The position numbers and the translations under genes were made by a program. 64,000 nucleotides of DNA from Streptomyces paradoxus (lineage in GTDB: Bacteria; Actinomycetota; Actinomycetes; Streptomycetales; Streptomycetaceae): NCBI RefSeq assembly GCF_014202475.1, contig NZ_JACHGV010000002.1, forward strand, positions 186,001 through 250,000. Reading direction: 5' to 3'. Each line of letters starts with the position of its first letter. Positions within the stretch are counted from its first letter, which is position 1. The notes under the pieces are model-generated. The model saw only the letters and a list, made by a program, of their open reading frames with translations, was not told the DNA's origin and did no database searches. Below, piece by piece: positions 56,937 through 64,000 of this stretch.

Positions 56937-57248
56937 TCAGAGCATGCCCATGCCCGGTGTGGCCGCTCCGGACAGCCAGATGATGGCCAGGAGCGTGTCG
57001 ATGGCGCCCAGGACCAGGGCGACCACGGCCGCGGTGGGGCGTGCGCCCGACCATGTGCGGCCCATGGCGAGCCAGCCGCAGACCATCGCGGCGGGACCGA
57101 GGACGATCCCGAGCACGAAGAAGCCTGCAACGGCGCAGATGACTCCGATGAGTCCGAGCGTCGCGCGATCCGTCCCGGCCCGTGACCACGTCCGGCCACG
57201 TGAGCGGGGGTGCCTGCGCGTACCGTGTCCGAAGCTCGCCATCATCAA
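56937..57248 (-). CDS. DUF4190-type small membrane protein
   Basis: 103 residues (start at 57248 or two codons later). A basic N terminus is followed by two to three membrane helices: ATLGLIGVICAVAGFFVLGIVLGPAAMVCGWLAMGR and PTAAVVALVLGAIDTLLAIIWL, matching the DUF4190 layout (G-x-x-A-x-xLG followed by GR). Function unknown. Confidence 0.75.
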   Translation of the reverse strand: MMMASFGHGTRRHPRSRGRTWSRAGTDRATLGLIGVICAVAGFFVLGIVLGPAAMVCGWLAMGRTWSGARPTAAVVALVLGAIDTLLAIIWLSGAATPGMGML

Positions 57249-57480
57249 CTCCCGTAAACCCTCGATCGGTTGGGGTTCGATTCGGGTACGACATGGCGAG
57301 TACCCCGTCAGCGCGCTTCAATCCCGCTGCCTGCGCGCTGCCCCCCTCCGGCAGCGCGCCGCAGCGTCCACCCTCCATGCCCTGCGGAGGACTTGACCCA
57401 CTGTGACCTGCGGCGCGTACCGGAGGGGAGAGTTCGGCGGTGGTGTTCACCCGGATAGGCGAACGAGCCGCCGGGGAGCG

Positions 57481-59106
57481 TCAGATGTGCGCCGCGCCCG
57501 CACCGGCCTCCGCGTTCTCACCGCGCTTGGTGAGGAACGCGACCAGTACCGCCACCACGGCGACCCCGGCCGCGACGAGCGAGGCCGCGCTCATGCCCGA
57601 GATGAACGTGTCGTGCGCGACGCCCGTGATCTTCGCGGCGATCGCGTCCGGAGTGCCCGGCGCGAGCGGCGGGACGCCGACCTGGACGGCCTCGGAGGCC
57701 TGGTGCTTCTGCTCCGGGGTGAGCGGCGGGAGGCCCGCCTTCGCCCAGTTGCCGGCGAGGTCGCTGTTGACCTTGGAGGCCATGACGGCGCCCAGCACGG
57801 CCGTACCGAGGCTGCCGCCGATCTGCATGGCGGCCTGCTGGAGACCGCCCGCGACGCCCGAGAGCTCCATCGGGGCGTTGCCGACGATGACTTCGGTGGC
57901 GCCGACCATGACCGGCGCGAGGCCGAGGCCCAGCAGGGCGAACCAGAGCGACATGATGCCGCTGCCGGTGTCCGTCTCCAGGGTCGACATCCCATACATG
58001 GCGATCGCGGTGAGCGCCATGCCGCCCGCGAGCGGGACACGGGGACCGAACTTGGTGATCATCGCGCCGGCCAGCGGCGAGCCGACGATCATCATGCCGG
58101 TGAGCGGCAGCAGGTGCAGACCGGCGTCGATCGGGCTCATGCCGTGCACGTTCTGGAGGTAGAACGTCACGAAGAACAGGCCGCCCATGAAGGCGATGGC
58201 CATCAGCACCATCAGCACGACACCCGCGGACAGCGCCACGGAACGGAACAGCGCGAGCGGGATCAGCGGCTCCTTCACCTTCGTCTCCCAGAAGGCGAAC
58301 AGCGCGAAGCACAGCACGGAGGCGCCGAGGAACCCGAGGGTCTTGGCGTCGCCCCAGCCCCACTCGGACGGCGGGGCCTTGATGAGCGCCCACACCAGGC
58401 AGAACACAGCGGTCGACAGCAGGGCGATGCCCAGGATGTCGAAGGAGCGCGGGGCGTTCTCGGCGCGGTGGTCGAGCAGGATCAGCACGCCGAGGACCAC
58501 GGCGAGGACGCCGACCGGCACGTTGATGAAGAACACCGACTGCCAGTTGACGTGCTCGACGAGCACGCCGCCGAGGATCGGGCCGCCCGCGGTGGACGCG
58601 CCGATGACCATGCCCCAGATGCCGATGGCCATGTTCAGCTTCTCGGCCGGGAAGGTGGCTCGCAGCAGGCCGAGCGCGGCCGGCATCAGCAGCGCGCCGA
58701 ACAGTCCCTGCAGGACGCGGAAGACGACGACGAACGCGATGCTGTCCGACAGGCCGATGGCGCCCGAGGCGGCGGCGAAGCCGACGACGCCGATGAGGAA
58801 GGTCTGCCGGTGACCGAAGCGGTCGCCGAGCTTGCCCGCGGTGATCAGGGAGACCGCGAGGGCGAGGAAGTACCCGTTGGTGATCCACTGGACCTCGGCG
58901 AAGGTCGCGCCGAGGTCCTTCTGGATCGCCGGGTTGGCTATGGCCACGATGGTGCCGTCGAGGGCCACCATCATGACCCCCACAGCGACGGTGATGAGGG
59001 TGAGCCAGGGGTGCCCTCGCAGCCCCTTGCCCGGCGTCGCGTCGGACGGCGTCGCCGGTACCTTGCCCCCCGGCCCCGTCGTGTCGATGGTGGTCTGACT
59101 AGTCAT
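57481..59106 (-). CDS. DHA2-family MFS multidrug exporter
   Basis: 541 residues, 14 predicted helices. HPWLTLITVAVGVMMVALDGTIVAIANPAIQKDLG, GKLGDRFGHRQTFLIG, LQGLFGALLMPAALGLLRATFP and GPILGGVLVEHVNWQSVFFINVP are EmrB/QacA signatures. Standard length without the extra domain of the exporter at 17567. Divergent from a TetR gene with repeat-containing spacer, the usual arrangement for a ligand-induced efflux pump. Substrate unknown. Confidence 0.92.
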   Translation of the reverse strand: MTSQTTIDTTGPGGKVPATPSDATPGKGLRGHPWLTLITVAVGVMMVALDGTIVAIANPAIQKDLGATFAEVQWITNGYFLALAVSLITAGKLGDRFGHRQTFLIGVVGFAAASGAIGLSDSIAFVVVFRVLQGLFGALLMPAALGLLRATFPAEKLNMAIGIWGMVIGASTAGGPILGGVLVEHVNWQSVFFINVPVGVLAVVLGVLILLDHRAENAPRSFDILGIALLSTAVFCLVWALIKAPPSEWGWGDAKTLGFLGASVLCFALFAFWETKVKEPLIPLALFRSVALSAGVVLMVLMAIAFMGGLFFVTFYLQNVHGMSPIDAGLHLLPLTGMMIVGSPLAGAMITKFGPRVPLAGGMALTAIAMYGMSTLETDTGSGIMSLWFALLGLGLAPVMVGATEVIVGNAPMELSGVAGGLQQAAMQIGGSLGTAVLGAVMASKVNSDLAGNWAKAGLPPLTPEQKHQASEAVQVGVPPLAPGTPDAIAAKITGVAHDTFISGMSAASLVAAGVAVVAVLVAFLTKRGENAEAGAGAAHI

Positions 59107-59115
59107 CCTTCGAGG

Positions 59116-59155
59116 CTAGTGACAGCCACTGACAATTGACAAACCAATTCACTAG
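59116..59155. promoter_or_regulatory. Possible TetR operator region
   Basis: CTAGTGA (59116-59122) and TCACTAG (59149-59155) are perfect inverted arms; between them TGACA recurs (beginning 59120, 59130 and 59136). The segment is A+T-rich and lies between the exporter start and the TetR start. Confidence 0.4.
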
Positions 59156-59221
59156 TCGGTAACTGACACAACATCCCCGTATAGCCTGAACTGGGCAAAC
59201 ACTTCAGACGAGAGGCACGCC

Positions 59222-59854
59222 TTGAACCTGCGCGAACGCAAGAAGCGGCGCACCCGGGACGCACTGCTGCGGGCCGCGCTGGAACTCTTCGTCACGCGCG
59301 GGTACGAGGAGACGACCGTCGACGACATCGCCGCCGCCGTGGACGTCTCGCAGCGGACCTTCTTCCGGTACTTCGCCGGCAAGGAGGAGACGGCGTTCTT
59401 CGTGCCGCGCCTCGCCGAGACGCTCGTCGTCGAGGCGCTGCGCACGCGCCCGCCGGGCGAGGTGCCGCTGGAGGCGCTGCGCCGGGCCGTGCTGGAGAGC
59501 TGGGACGCGATCAACGAGGCCGTCGCGGAGCTCGTGCCGATCGACCTCCACCTGCGCGTCTACCGGGTGATCGAGTCGACGCCCGCGCTGCTCGCCGCCC
59601 ATCTGCGGCGGTCGGCGGAACTGGAGGAGCAGCTCGCGTGCATCATCGCCGAACGCGAGGGGCTCGACGTGAACGCCGACCCCCGGCCGCGGATCGTCGT
59701 CGCCCTCTTCGGCGGGGTGATTCGTGTCACCGAGCGCCTGTGGTCCGCGGGGGACGACCTCACCCTCGACGGCATGCGCCAACTCACCACGACATACCTG
59801 GATCAGGTGGGTCCCGCACTGGCCGGGAACTGGCGCGCGGAGCAGTCCCCTTAG
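59222..59854 (+). CDS. TetR family transcriptional regulator
   Basis: 210 residues from TTG (GAGAGG upstream). N-terminal HTH: NLRERKKRRTRDALLRAALELFVTRGYEETTVDDIAAAVDVSQRTFFRYFAGKEE. C-terminal ligand/dimer domain is helical with no clear subfamily marker, though LESWDAINEAVAEL and MRQLTTTYLDQVGPAL fit MftR/TetR_17-like regulators. Likely represses the divergent exporter and itself. Confidence 0.92.
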   Translation: MNLRERKKRRTRDALLRAALELFVTRGYEETTVDDIAAAVDVSQRTFFRYFAGKEETAFFVPRLAETLVVEALRTRPPGEVPLEALRRAVLESWDAINEAVAELVPIDLHLRVYRVIESTPALLAAHLRRSAELEEQLACIIAEREGLDVNADPRPRIVVALFGGVIRVTERLWSAGDDLTLDGMRQLTTTYLDQVGPALAGNWRAEQSP

Positions 59855-59927
59855 CGCATAAACCGAAACGTGATCCCGGTCACTTGGTTAACGCGAGACC
59901 CTCTCGTTCTCCTAGTGTGTCCTTTCA

Positions 59928-61136
59928 GTGACTTCCTTCGACACCTCCCCGCAACTGAACGTCTGGCGCGCACTGCTCGCTCTGGCCGTCGTCTTCGTGA
60001 TGCTGGCGACCACCGGCTGGACGGCCCTGCGCAACCAGCGGGGCGCCACACCGCTCCAAGCCTCGCTCTCCGCCTGGGAGAACGGGCGGATCGGCGGGCA
60101 CCGGCTGCCGGACCCGCAGTCCGAGCCGACGAGGCTGGCCCGCTTCTTCGCCTCGCTCACCGAGCAGGACCGTACGACCCTGGTCCGCAAGTACTCGCTC
60201 GCGGTGGGCAACATGAACGGCGCGCCGGTCGAGCTGCGCTACCGCGCCAACCATCTCGCGCTCGCGAAGGCGCGCAAGGTCGAGCGGGAACGCATGCACG
60301 ACAAGCGCCTCACCCCGGCCGGACAGCACGAGGCCGGGCGCAGGATGCACCGCTTCGGGGACCTCATGGAGAAGGGCCGGCACATCCTGGCCTTCGACCC
60401 GGAGGGCTCGGGCCGGGTGGCGGAGGTCTTCGGCGACCTGCGCGAGGCGGAGCGGGTCTCGGTCGTCGTCCCCGGTGTCGACACCGACCTGCTCACCTTC
60501 CAGCGCACCCACCGCAAGTACGCGGCGCCCGTCGGCATGGCGAAGTCCCTGTACGCGGCCGAGCGGCAGGTGAGCCCCTCGACCCGTACGGCCGTCATCG
60601 CCTGGGCCGACTACACGGCACCCAGCGGACTCGGCATCGACTCGGCCACCGCGATGCGCGCCGAGGAGGGTGCCGTACGGCTGAACGCGCTGGTGCGGGC
60701 GCTGCCGGGCGGCTCGCCGGTCTCGCTGTTCTGCCACAGCTACGGCTCCGTGGTGTGCGGCGTGGCCGCGCACGCGCTGCCGGGCCGGGTGTCCGACATC
60801 GCCGTGGCCGGCAGCCCCGGCATGCGCGTCGAGAAGGCCGCCCAGTTGCAGACCAGCGCACGGGTGTGGGCGATGCGGGACTCCGACGACTGGATCCAGG
60901 ACGTGCCGTACCTGGAGGTCGGCGGGCTGGGTCACGGAGCCGATCCGGTGTCCGCCGGGTTCGGGGCGCGGGTGCTGTCGGCGGCGGGTGCGAAGGGTCA
61001 CGCGGGCTATTTCGAGCCCGGGACGGCAAGTCTGTTCAATTTCGCAGAGATCGGCGTTGGCGCATACCGCTCGGTGCACTGCGCGCACGAAGACGGCGTC
61101 TGCCGTACCGGTTTGTCCGGCACGGCGGCGGCCTGA
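59928..61136 (+). CDS. Alpha/beta hydrolase, DUF1023 family
   Basis: 402 residues from GTG. One N-terminal membrane anchor (WRALLALAVVFVMLATTGWTAL), an acidic/basic helical region, then an alpha/beta-hydrolase domain: VSVVVPGVDTDLLTFQ, VIAWADYTAPSGLGIDSATAMRAEEGA, nucleophile elbow LFCHSYGSVVCG, and C-terminal acid/His region DDWIQDVPYLEVGG ... HAGYFEPG. DUF1023 is an actinobacterial family of uncharacterised esterases/lipases. Probably acts at or outside the membrane. Confidence 0.87.
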   Translation: MTSFDTSPQLNVWRALLALAVVFVMLATTGWTALRNQRGATPLQASLSAWENGRIGGHRLPDPQSEPTRLARFFASLTEQDRTTLVRKYSLAVGNMNGAPVELRYRANHLALAKARKVERERMHDKRLTPAGQHEAGRRMHRFGDLMEKGRHILAFDPEGSGRVAEVFGDLREAERVSVVVPGVDTDLLTFQRTHRKYAAPVGMAKSLYAAERQVSPSTRTAVIAWADYTAPSGLGIDSATAMRAEEGAVRLNALVRALPGGSPVSLFCHSYGSVVCGVAAHALPGRVSDIAVAGSPGMRVEKAAQLQTSARVWAMRDSDDWIQDVPYLEVGGLGHGADPVSAGFGARVLSAAGAKGHAGYFEPGTASLFNFAEIGVGAYRSVHCAHEDGVCRTGLSGTAAA

Positions 61137-61190
61137 CGCGCGTAGAGGCGCAGAAATTGCGGTCTGCTCGGCAGGGGGACGGAGGAGCGC

Positions 61191-62054
61191 GTGCCGCATA
61201 CGATGAGCCGCATGGGTGACGTACTGGCCGGATTGCATGCCGCCTGGGAGTTCGAGTCCGACTCCGTGCTCATCCGCTACGAACGGGGGATTCGAACACC
61301 CAAGCTCTTCCAGGCCCTCGGGGAACGCCGTGTGCCCCTGGAGGCGATCGCCGGGGTGACGCTGACCCGCGGGAAGCGCGGCACCGTCGTGCTGCGCGTC
61401 GAGCCGCGCCCCGGGGCGGACCCGTTGATGGAGGCGGCCGCCGGGCAGCTGAAGGAGAGCGGCGATCCCTACCGGCTGGTGCTGCCCGCCGACCGGGAGG
61501 TGCTCGCGGAGTACTACGCCGACGAGCTGCGGGCGCTGCTGACCGAGTCCGGGCCTGCGGAGCGGTTCCTGGTGAAGCCGCCCGAGGGGCCGTTGTCCTT
61601 CAAGGCGTACGACGGGAAGGCGACCTTCGACGGACGGACCGTGAACTTCCGGTGGTTCTGGACGGGGGCGTCGTCGGCGAAGTGGAAGGCCGGCGACCAG
61701 AGCTTCTCCGTCGGGGAGCTGAACGGGGTGGAGTGGCGGTCGCCGGAGGTCTTCGAGGGGCATTTGCGGCTTTTGCGCCGGGATGCGGAAGTGTCGGGGG
61801 CTCAGGCCGATCAGGATCCCGCGGCGGTGGTGTTCGGGCTGGGATACGGGCCGGTGCACGAGTCGCTGCCGTTCGCGGCCGCCGTGCTGGCGGCCGTGCG
61901 GTCGTCGAGTCCGGTGGCCGCCGTGCCCGCGCCGCGGCGGGACCCTGCCGACATCGCCGAGCGCATTCGTCACCTGGGCGAGCTGCATCAGGCCGGGTTG
62001 GTGACGGATGAGGAGTTTTCGGTCAAAAAGGCGGAGTTGTTGGCGGAGCTTTAG
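61191..62054 (+). CDS. DUF4429 domain protein with C-terminal SHOCT motif
   Basis: 287 residues from GTG at 61191 (GGAGG five bases upstream; ATG at 61203 or 61212 also possible). Two DUF4429 PH-like units: ADVLAGLHAAWEFESDSVLIRYERG-type first and LSFKAYDGKATFDGRTVNFRWFW second, each with DxLxIxF-like strand pattern. C-terminal DIAERIRHLGELHQAGLVTDEEFSVKKAELLAEL is a SHOCT motif, a short oligomerisation/sorting helix. Function unknown. Confidence 0.87.
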   Translation: MPHTMSRMGDVLAGLHAAWEFESDSVLIRYERGIRTPKLFQALGERRVPLEAIAGVTLTRGKRGTVVLRVEPRPGADPLMEAAAGQLKESGDPYRLVLPADREVLAEYYADELRALLTESGPAERFLVKPPEGPLSFKAYDGKATFDGRTVNFRWFWTGASSAKWKAGDQSFSVGELNGVEWRSPEVFEGHLRLLRRDAEVSGAQADQDPAAVVFGLGYGPVHESLPFAAAVLAAVRSSSPVAAVPAPRRDPADIAERIRHLGELHQAGLVTDEEFSVKKAELLAEL

Positions 62055-62095
62055 CGGGTGCGGGGTGCTGCGCGCCGGCGGGTGCGGGCCGCCTC

Positions 62096-62123
62096 TGGCC
62101 GGTCACGCAGTTCCCCGCGCCCC
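62096..62123 (-). repeat. Dispersed Streptomyces repeat, copy in convergent intergenic space
   Basis: On the minus strand GGGGCGCGGGGAACTGCGTG then ACCGGCCA. It matches the right arm of the 45114-45140 copy except for one C-to-T difference and lies between the stops at 62054 and 62133. Confidence 0.8.
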
Positions 62124-62132
62124 TGAAAACCC

Positions 62133-63149
62133 TTACTCGCGGCCCGCTGACGTGAACGCCATGTCCGCGTAGCGGTTGCCCGCCACCTGGGCCGCTATGC
62201 CGTCCAGCAGGTCCAGTTGCTCGTCGGTCAGGACGATGCCGGTCGCCGCGGTGTTCTCCTCCACCCTGGAGGGCTTGCGGGTGCCCGGGATCGGGACGAC
62301 CGGGAGGCCGTGGATCGTCGCCTGCTGCTGGGTCCAGGCCAGGGCGATCTGACCGAGGGTCGCGTCATGGGCCTTGGCCACCGAGCGGATCAGCTCCAGC
62401 AGGGTCGCGTTCGCCGTGGCGTTGTCGCCCGTGAAGCGGGGCTGCTGGCGGCGGAAGTCACCGGCGCTCAGGTCCTGCTCGGCGTCGGTGAAGGAGCCGG
62501 TGAGGAAGCCCCGGCCGAGGGGTGAGTACGCGACGAGGGCCACACCCAGCTCACGGGCCGCGGGGACGACATGCGTCTCGATGTCCCGGCTGAACAGCGA
62601 CCACTCCGACTGCACGGCGGCGATGGGGTGGACGGCGTGCGCGGCGCGCAGTTCGTCCGCAGTGACCTCGCTCAGGCCGAGGTGCTTGACCTTGCCCTCG
62701 CGGACCAGGTCGGCCATCGTGCCGACGCTCTCCTCGATCGGCACGTTCACATCGCGCCGGTGCATGTAGTAGAGGTCGATGGCGTCGACGTCCAGGCGCT
62801 TCAGGCTCGCCTCGACGGCCTGGCGGATGTAGGGCGGGTCGTTGCGGATGACCCGGCGGGTCGGGTCGTCCGGGGGTATCGACAGAGCGAACTTGGTCGC
62901 GATGACGACCTCGTCGCGGTGGGCCTTGAAGAACGGCGACAGGAACCGCTCGTTCTCGCCGGCGCCGTACGCGTCGGCCGTGTCGTAGAGGGTGACGCCC
63001 AGTTCGAGAGCCCGCTCCAGGGTGGCGCGGGAGGCGTCCGCGTCCGAGGGGCCGTAGGCGAAGCTCATGGCCATGCAGCCGAGGCCCTGGACACCCACCT
63101 CGGGGCCGTTGTCGCCGAGCCTGGCCGTCGTGATCCTGCCGTCCGTCAT
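62133..63149 (-). CDS. Aldo/keto reductase
   Basis: 338 residues; ATG overlaps the upstream TGA (ATGA). Motifs: LGCMAMSFAYGP, VTLYDTADAYGAGENERFL (catalytic Asp and Tyr), VVIATKF (Lys), IDLYYMHRRD (His), VAYSPLGRGFLTG and VPIPGTRKPSRVEEN (NADPH binding). Matches the YakC/AKR13 group that reduces aldehydes and methylglyoxal-like compounds. Transcribed behind a MerR regulator, so probably induced by an electrophile or redox signal. Confidence 0.92.
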   Translation of the reverse strand: MTDGRITTARLGDNGPEVGVQGLGCMAMSFAYGPSDADASRATLERALELGVTLYDTADAYGAGENERFLSPFFKAHRDEVVIATKFALSIPPDDPTRRVIRNDPPYIRQAVEASLKRLDVDAIDLYYMHRRDVNVPIEESVGTMADLVREGKVKHLGLSEVTADELRAAHAVHPIAAVQSEWSLFSRDIETHVVPAARELGVALVAYSPLGRGFLTGSFTDAEQDLSAGDFRRQQPRFTGDNATANATLLELIRSVAKAHDATLGQIALAWTQQQATIHGLPVVPIPGTRKPSRVEENTAATGIVLTDEQLDLLDGIAAQVAGNRYADMAFTSAGRE

Positions 63150-63610
63150 CGGGACCTCTCCGACGCCAGGGCCTGCCCGGCGTCCGCGTAGAAACTGATC
63201 TTCCGGTCGAGCACGGCGAGCGTGCCCCGGAGTTCGTCGATCCTGGCCAGGACGTCCTCGCGGGTCGTCTTCAGCAGCTGGAAGCGCTCGCCGTAGGTGT
63301 GGTCGCCCTCGCGCACCAGTTCCGCGTACCGGACCATGTCCGCGACCGGCATGCCCGTCAGGCGGAGCTTGCCGACGAGGTCGAGCCAGTCGAGGTCGCG
63401 GTTGGTGTAGCGGCGCTGGCCGGTGTGGGAGCGGTCGATGTGCGGCATCAGGCCGATGCGCTCGTACCAGCGCAGGGTGTGTGCCGTCAGGCCGGTGAAG
63501 GCGACGACCTCGCTGATCGTGTAGTGGTCGTCGCCGTCCGGGCGCCGGTTCTGCTGCGGCGGGCCGGCGCAGGTGTCGGTCCTGGTCCCCGTGGTCTCCA
63601 TCACCGTCAT
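63146..63610 (-). CDS. MerR family transcriptional regulator
   Basis: 154 residues. N-terminal HTH YTISEVVAFTGLTAHTLRWYERIGLMPHIDRSHTGQRRYTNRDLDWLDL, then the dimerisation coiled coil (VLARIDELRGTLAVLDRKISFY). No conserved metal cysteines at the C terminus, so it is not a metal sensor. The downstream reductase gene overlaps its stop, and an 18-bp operator precedes it. The aldehyde/quinone-sensing YhdM/AdhR type fits the partner gene. Confidence 0.92.
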   Translation of the reverse strand: MTVMETTGTRTDTCAGPPQQNRRPDGDDHYTISEVVAFTGLTAHTLRWYERIGLMPHIDRSHTGQRRYTNRDLDWLDLVGKLRLTGMPVADMVRYAELVREGDHTYGERFQLLKTTREDVLARIDELRGTLAVLDRKISFYADAGQALASERSR

Positions 63611-63627
63611 GGCCCCAACGCTAGAAC

Positions 63628-63645
63628 CTTGGAGTGCGCTCCAAG
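63628..63645. promoter_or_regulatory. MerR-type operator
   Basis: CTTGGAGTGCGCTCCAAG is an 18-bp palindrome (7-bp perfect arms CTTGGAG/CTCCAAG around TGCG). It lies 18 bases upstream of the MerR start, as expected for MerR activation through a promoter with a long spacer. Confidence 0.75.
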
Positions 63646-63708
63646 CAAGCGCCGACGGTAAGAAATCGGCAGGACGTTTCCTGATCCGGATGGTCAGCGT
63701 ACGGACTC

Positions 63709-64000
63709 ATGAGTGTCGTAACGCCGTGCCCTGCCCGCCGACGCGGAGGAAGTCCTGCGACTGCGCCAGGTCATGATCGACGCGGTGTTCGCCGCCGATC
63801 CGCCCATCGCCTGGCACGGGGAGTCGCTCCCCACGCTGAGAGCCAAACTGGGCGAGCAGGAAGGGGACTTCACGGCGTTCGTCGTCGACCACCCGGACCG
63901 GCCGGGGGCGCTGGCCTGCCTGGTGGCCGGGACGATCGACTACCGCATCGGCAAGCCGGGCGACCCGCACGGCATGGTGGGCTTCGTGTTCAGCGTCGCC
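63709..64000 (+). pseudogene. GNAT acetyltransferase with apparent frameshift (3' end outside window)
   Basis: The conserved reading frame (codons 63722 to the window end) encodes RRALPADAEEVLRLRQVMIDAVFAADPP and a GNAT-like domain, but is preceded by a stop (TAA at 63719-63721) with no start. ATG at 63709 begins MSVV in another frame; removing one A at 63720-63721 joins them as MSVVRRALPADAEE, exactly a GNAT N terminus. It is either a broken gene or a base-call error. The internal ATG at 63773 is a less likely start. Codon use is typical of neighbours. Confidence 0.65.

Overview
The window is a high-G+C, densely packed chromosomal segment of a Streptomyces (or very close relative). The evidence is extreme third-position G+C in all genes, many GTG and TTG starts with AGGAGG-type ribosome sites, genus-typical small families (DUF397/XRE pairs, DUF2277, DUF3052, DUF4429, DUF6153, SCO2322-type secreted protein), several TerD paralogues, and a dispersed repeat with core GCGCGGGGAACCGCGCGAC that is characteristic of streptomycetes. 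No phage, insertion sequence, CRISPR array or biosynthetic cluster is visible; most of it looks like conserved core chromosome. All calls come from reading the sequence and recalled family knowledge; no database was searched.

Layout. 1-5310: operon for a surface-anchored alpha/alpha-barrel (prenyltransferase-repeat) protein, a second secreted anchored protein, and an ECF vitamin transporter (T component, double ATPase, S component with a GPWxPFQM motif). 5457-8138: a CYP125-type steroid C26/27 monooxygenase divergent from a FadA5-type steroid thiolase, with two KstR-like operators between them. 8122-10029: DUF397 / XRE-DUF5753 / anti-sigma-type ATPase regulatory triad and a secreted peptidoglycan-binding protein. 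10111-22454: GT87-PAP2 fusion, MHS transporter, O-methyltransferase, FHA protein, DUF1992 protein, a paralogous pair of coiled-coil proteins, drug exporter with an extra C-terminal domain, membrane-anchored PG-binding protein, chloramphenicol-phosphotransferase-like enzyme, HAD phosphatase. 22662-23470: a TMEM165/GDT1 manganese exporter under a clear yybP-ykoY (Mn2+) riboswitch. 23634-32698: secreted HNH nuclease, PhoD phosphatase, FAD/NAD(P) protein, DoxX, DedA, PAP2, DUF2277, ketopantoate reductase family, small hypothetical. 32711-36531: DUF305/DUF6153 pair, tRNA-Val(UAC), DUF4097 lipoprotein, coiled-coil membrane protein. 36551-41347: secreted amidase-6 protein, polysaccharide-deacetylase-like protein and a class A PBP whose transpeptidase SxxK lysine is leucine.

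42533-51740 is the most system-like region: an extended Ter (tellurium/stress) locus. A HAD phosphatase, a fused PRTase2-TRSP-PRTase1 protein and a citrate-lyase-like protein form one operon (minus strand), divergent from a TerD protein with a Tyr/Pro-rich tail; beyond it lie a TerA-like protein, a DUF475/TerC-like membrane protein and two tandem TerD paralogues. 51887-56871: AhpE-type peroxiredoxin, DUF3052, aceE (pyruvate dehydrogenase E1), K+ channel. 56937-64000: DUF4190 protein, MFS drug exporter with divergent TetR regulator, DUF1023 hydrolase, DUF4429/SHOCT protein, aldo-keto reductase with MerR regulator, and a GNAT acetyltransferase broken by an apparent frameshift and cut by the window end.

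The dispersed repeat is present at four places (3626-3665, 42463-42491, an inverted pair at 45040-45140, 62096-62123); three lie inside reading frames and have shaped protein linkers or tails.
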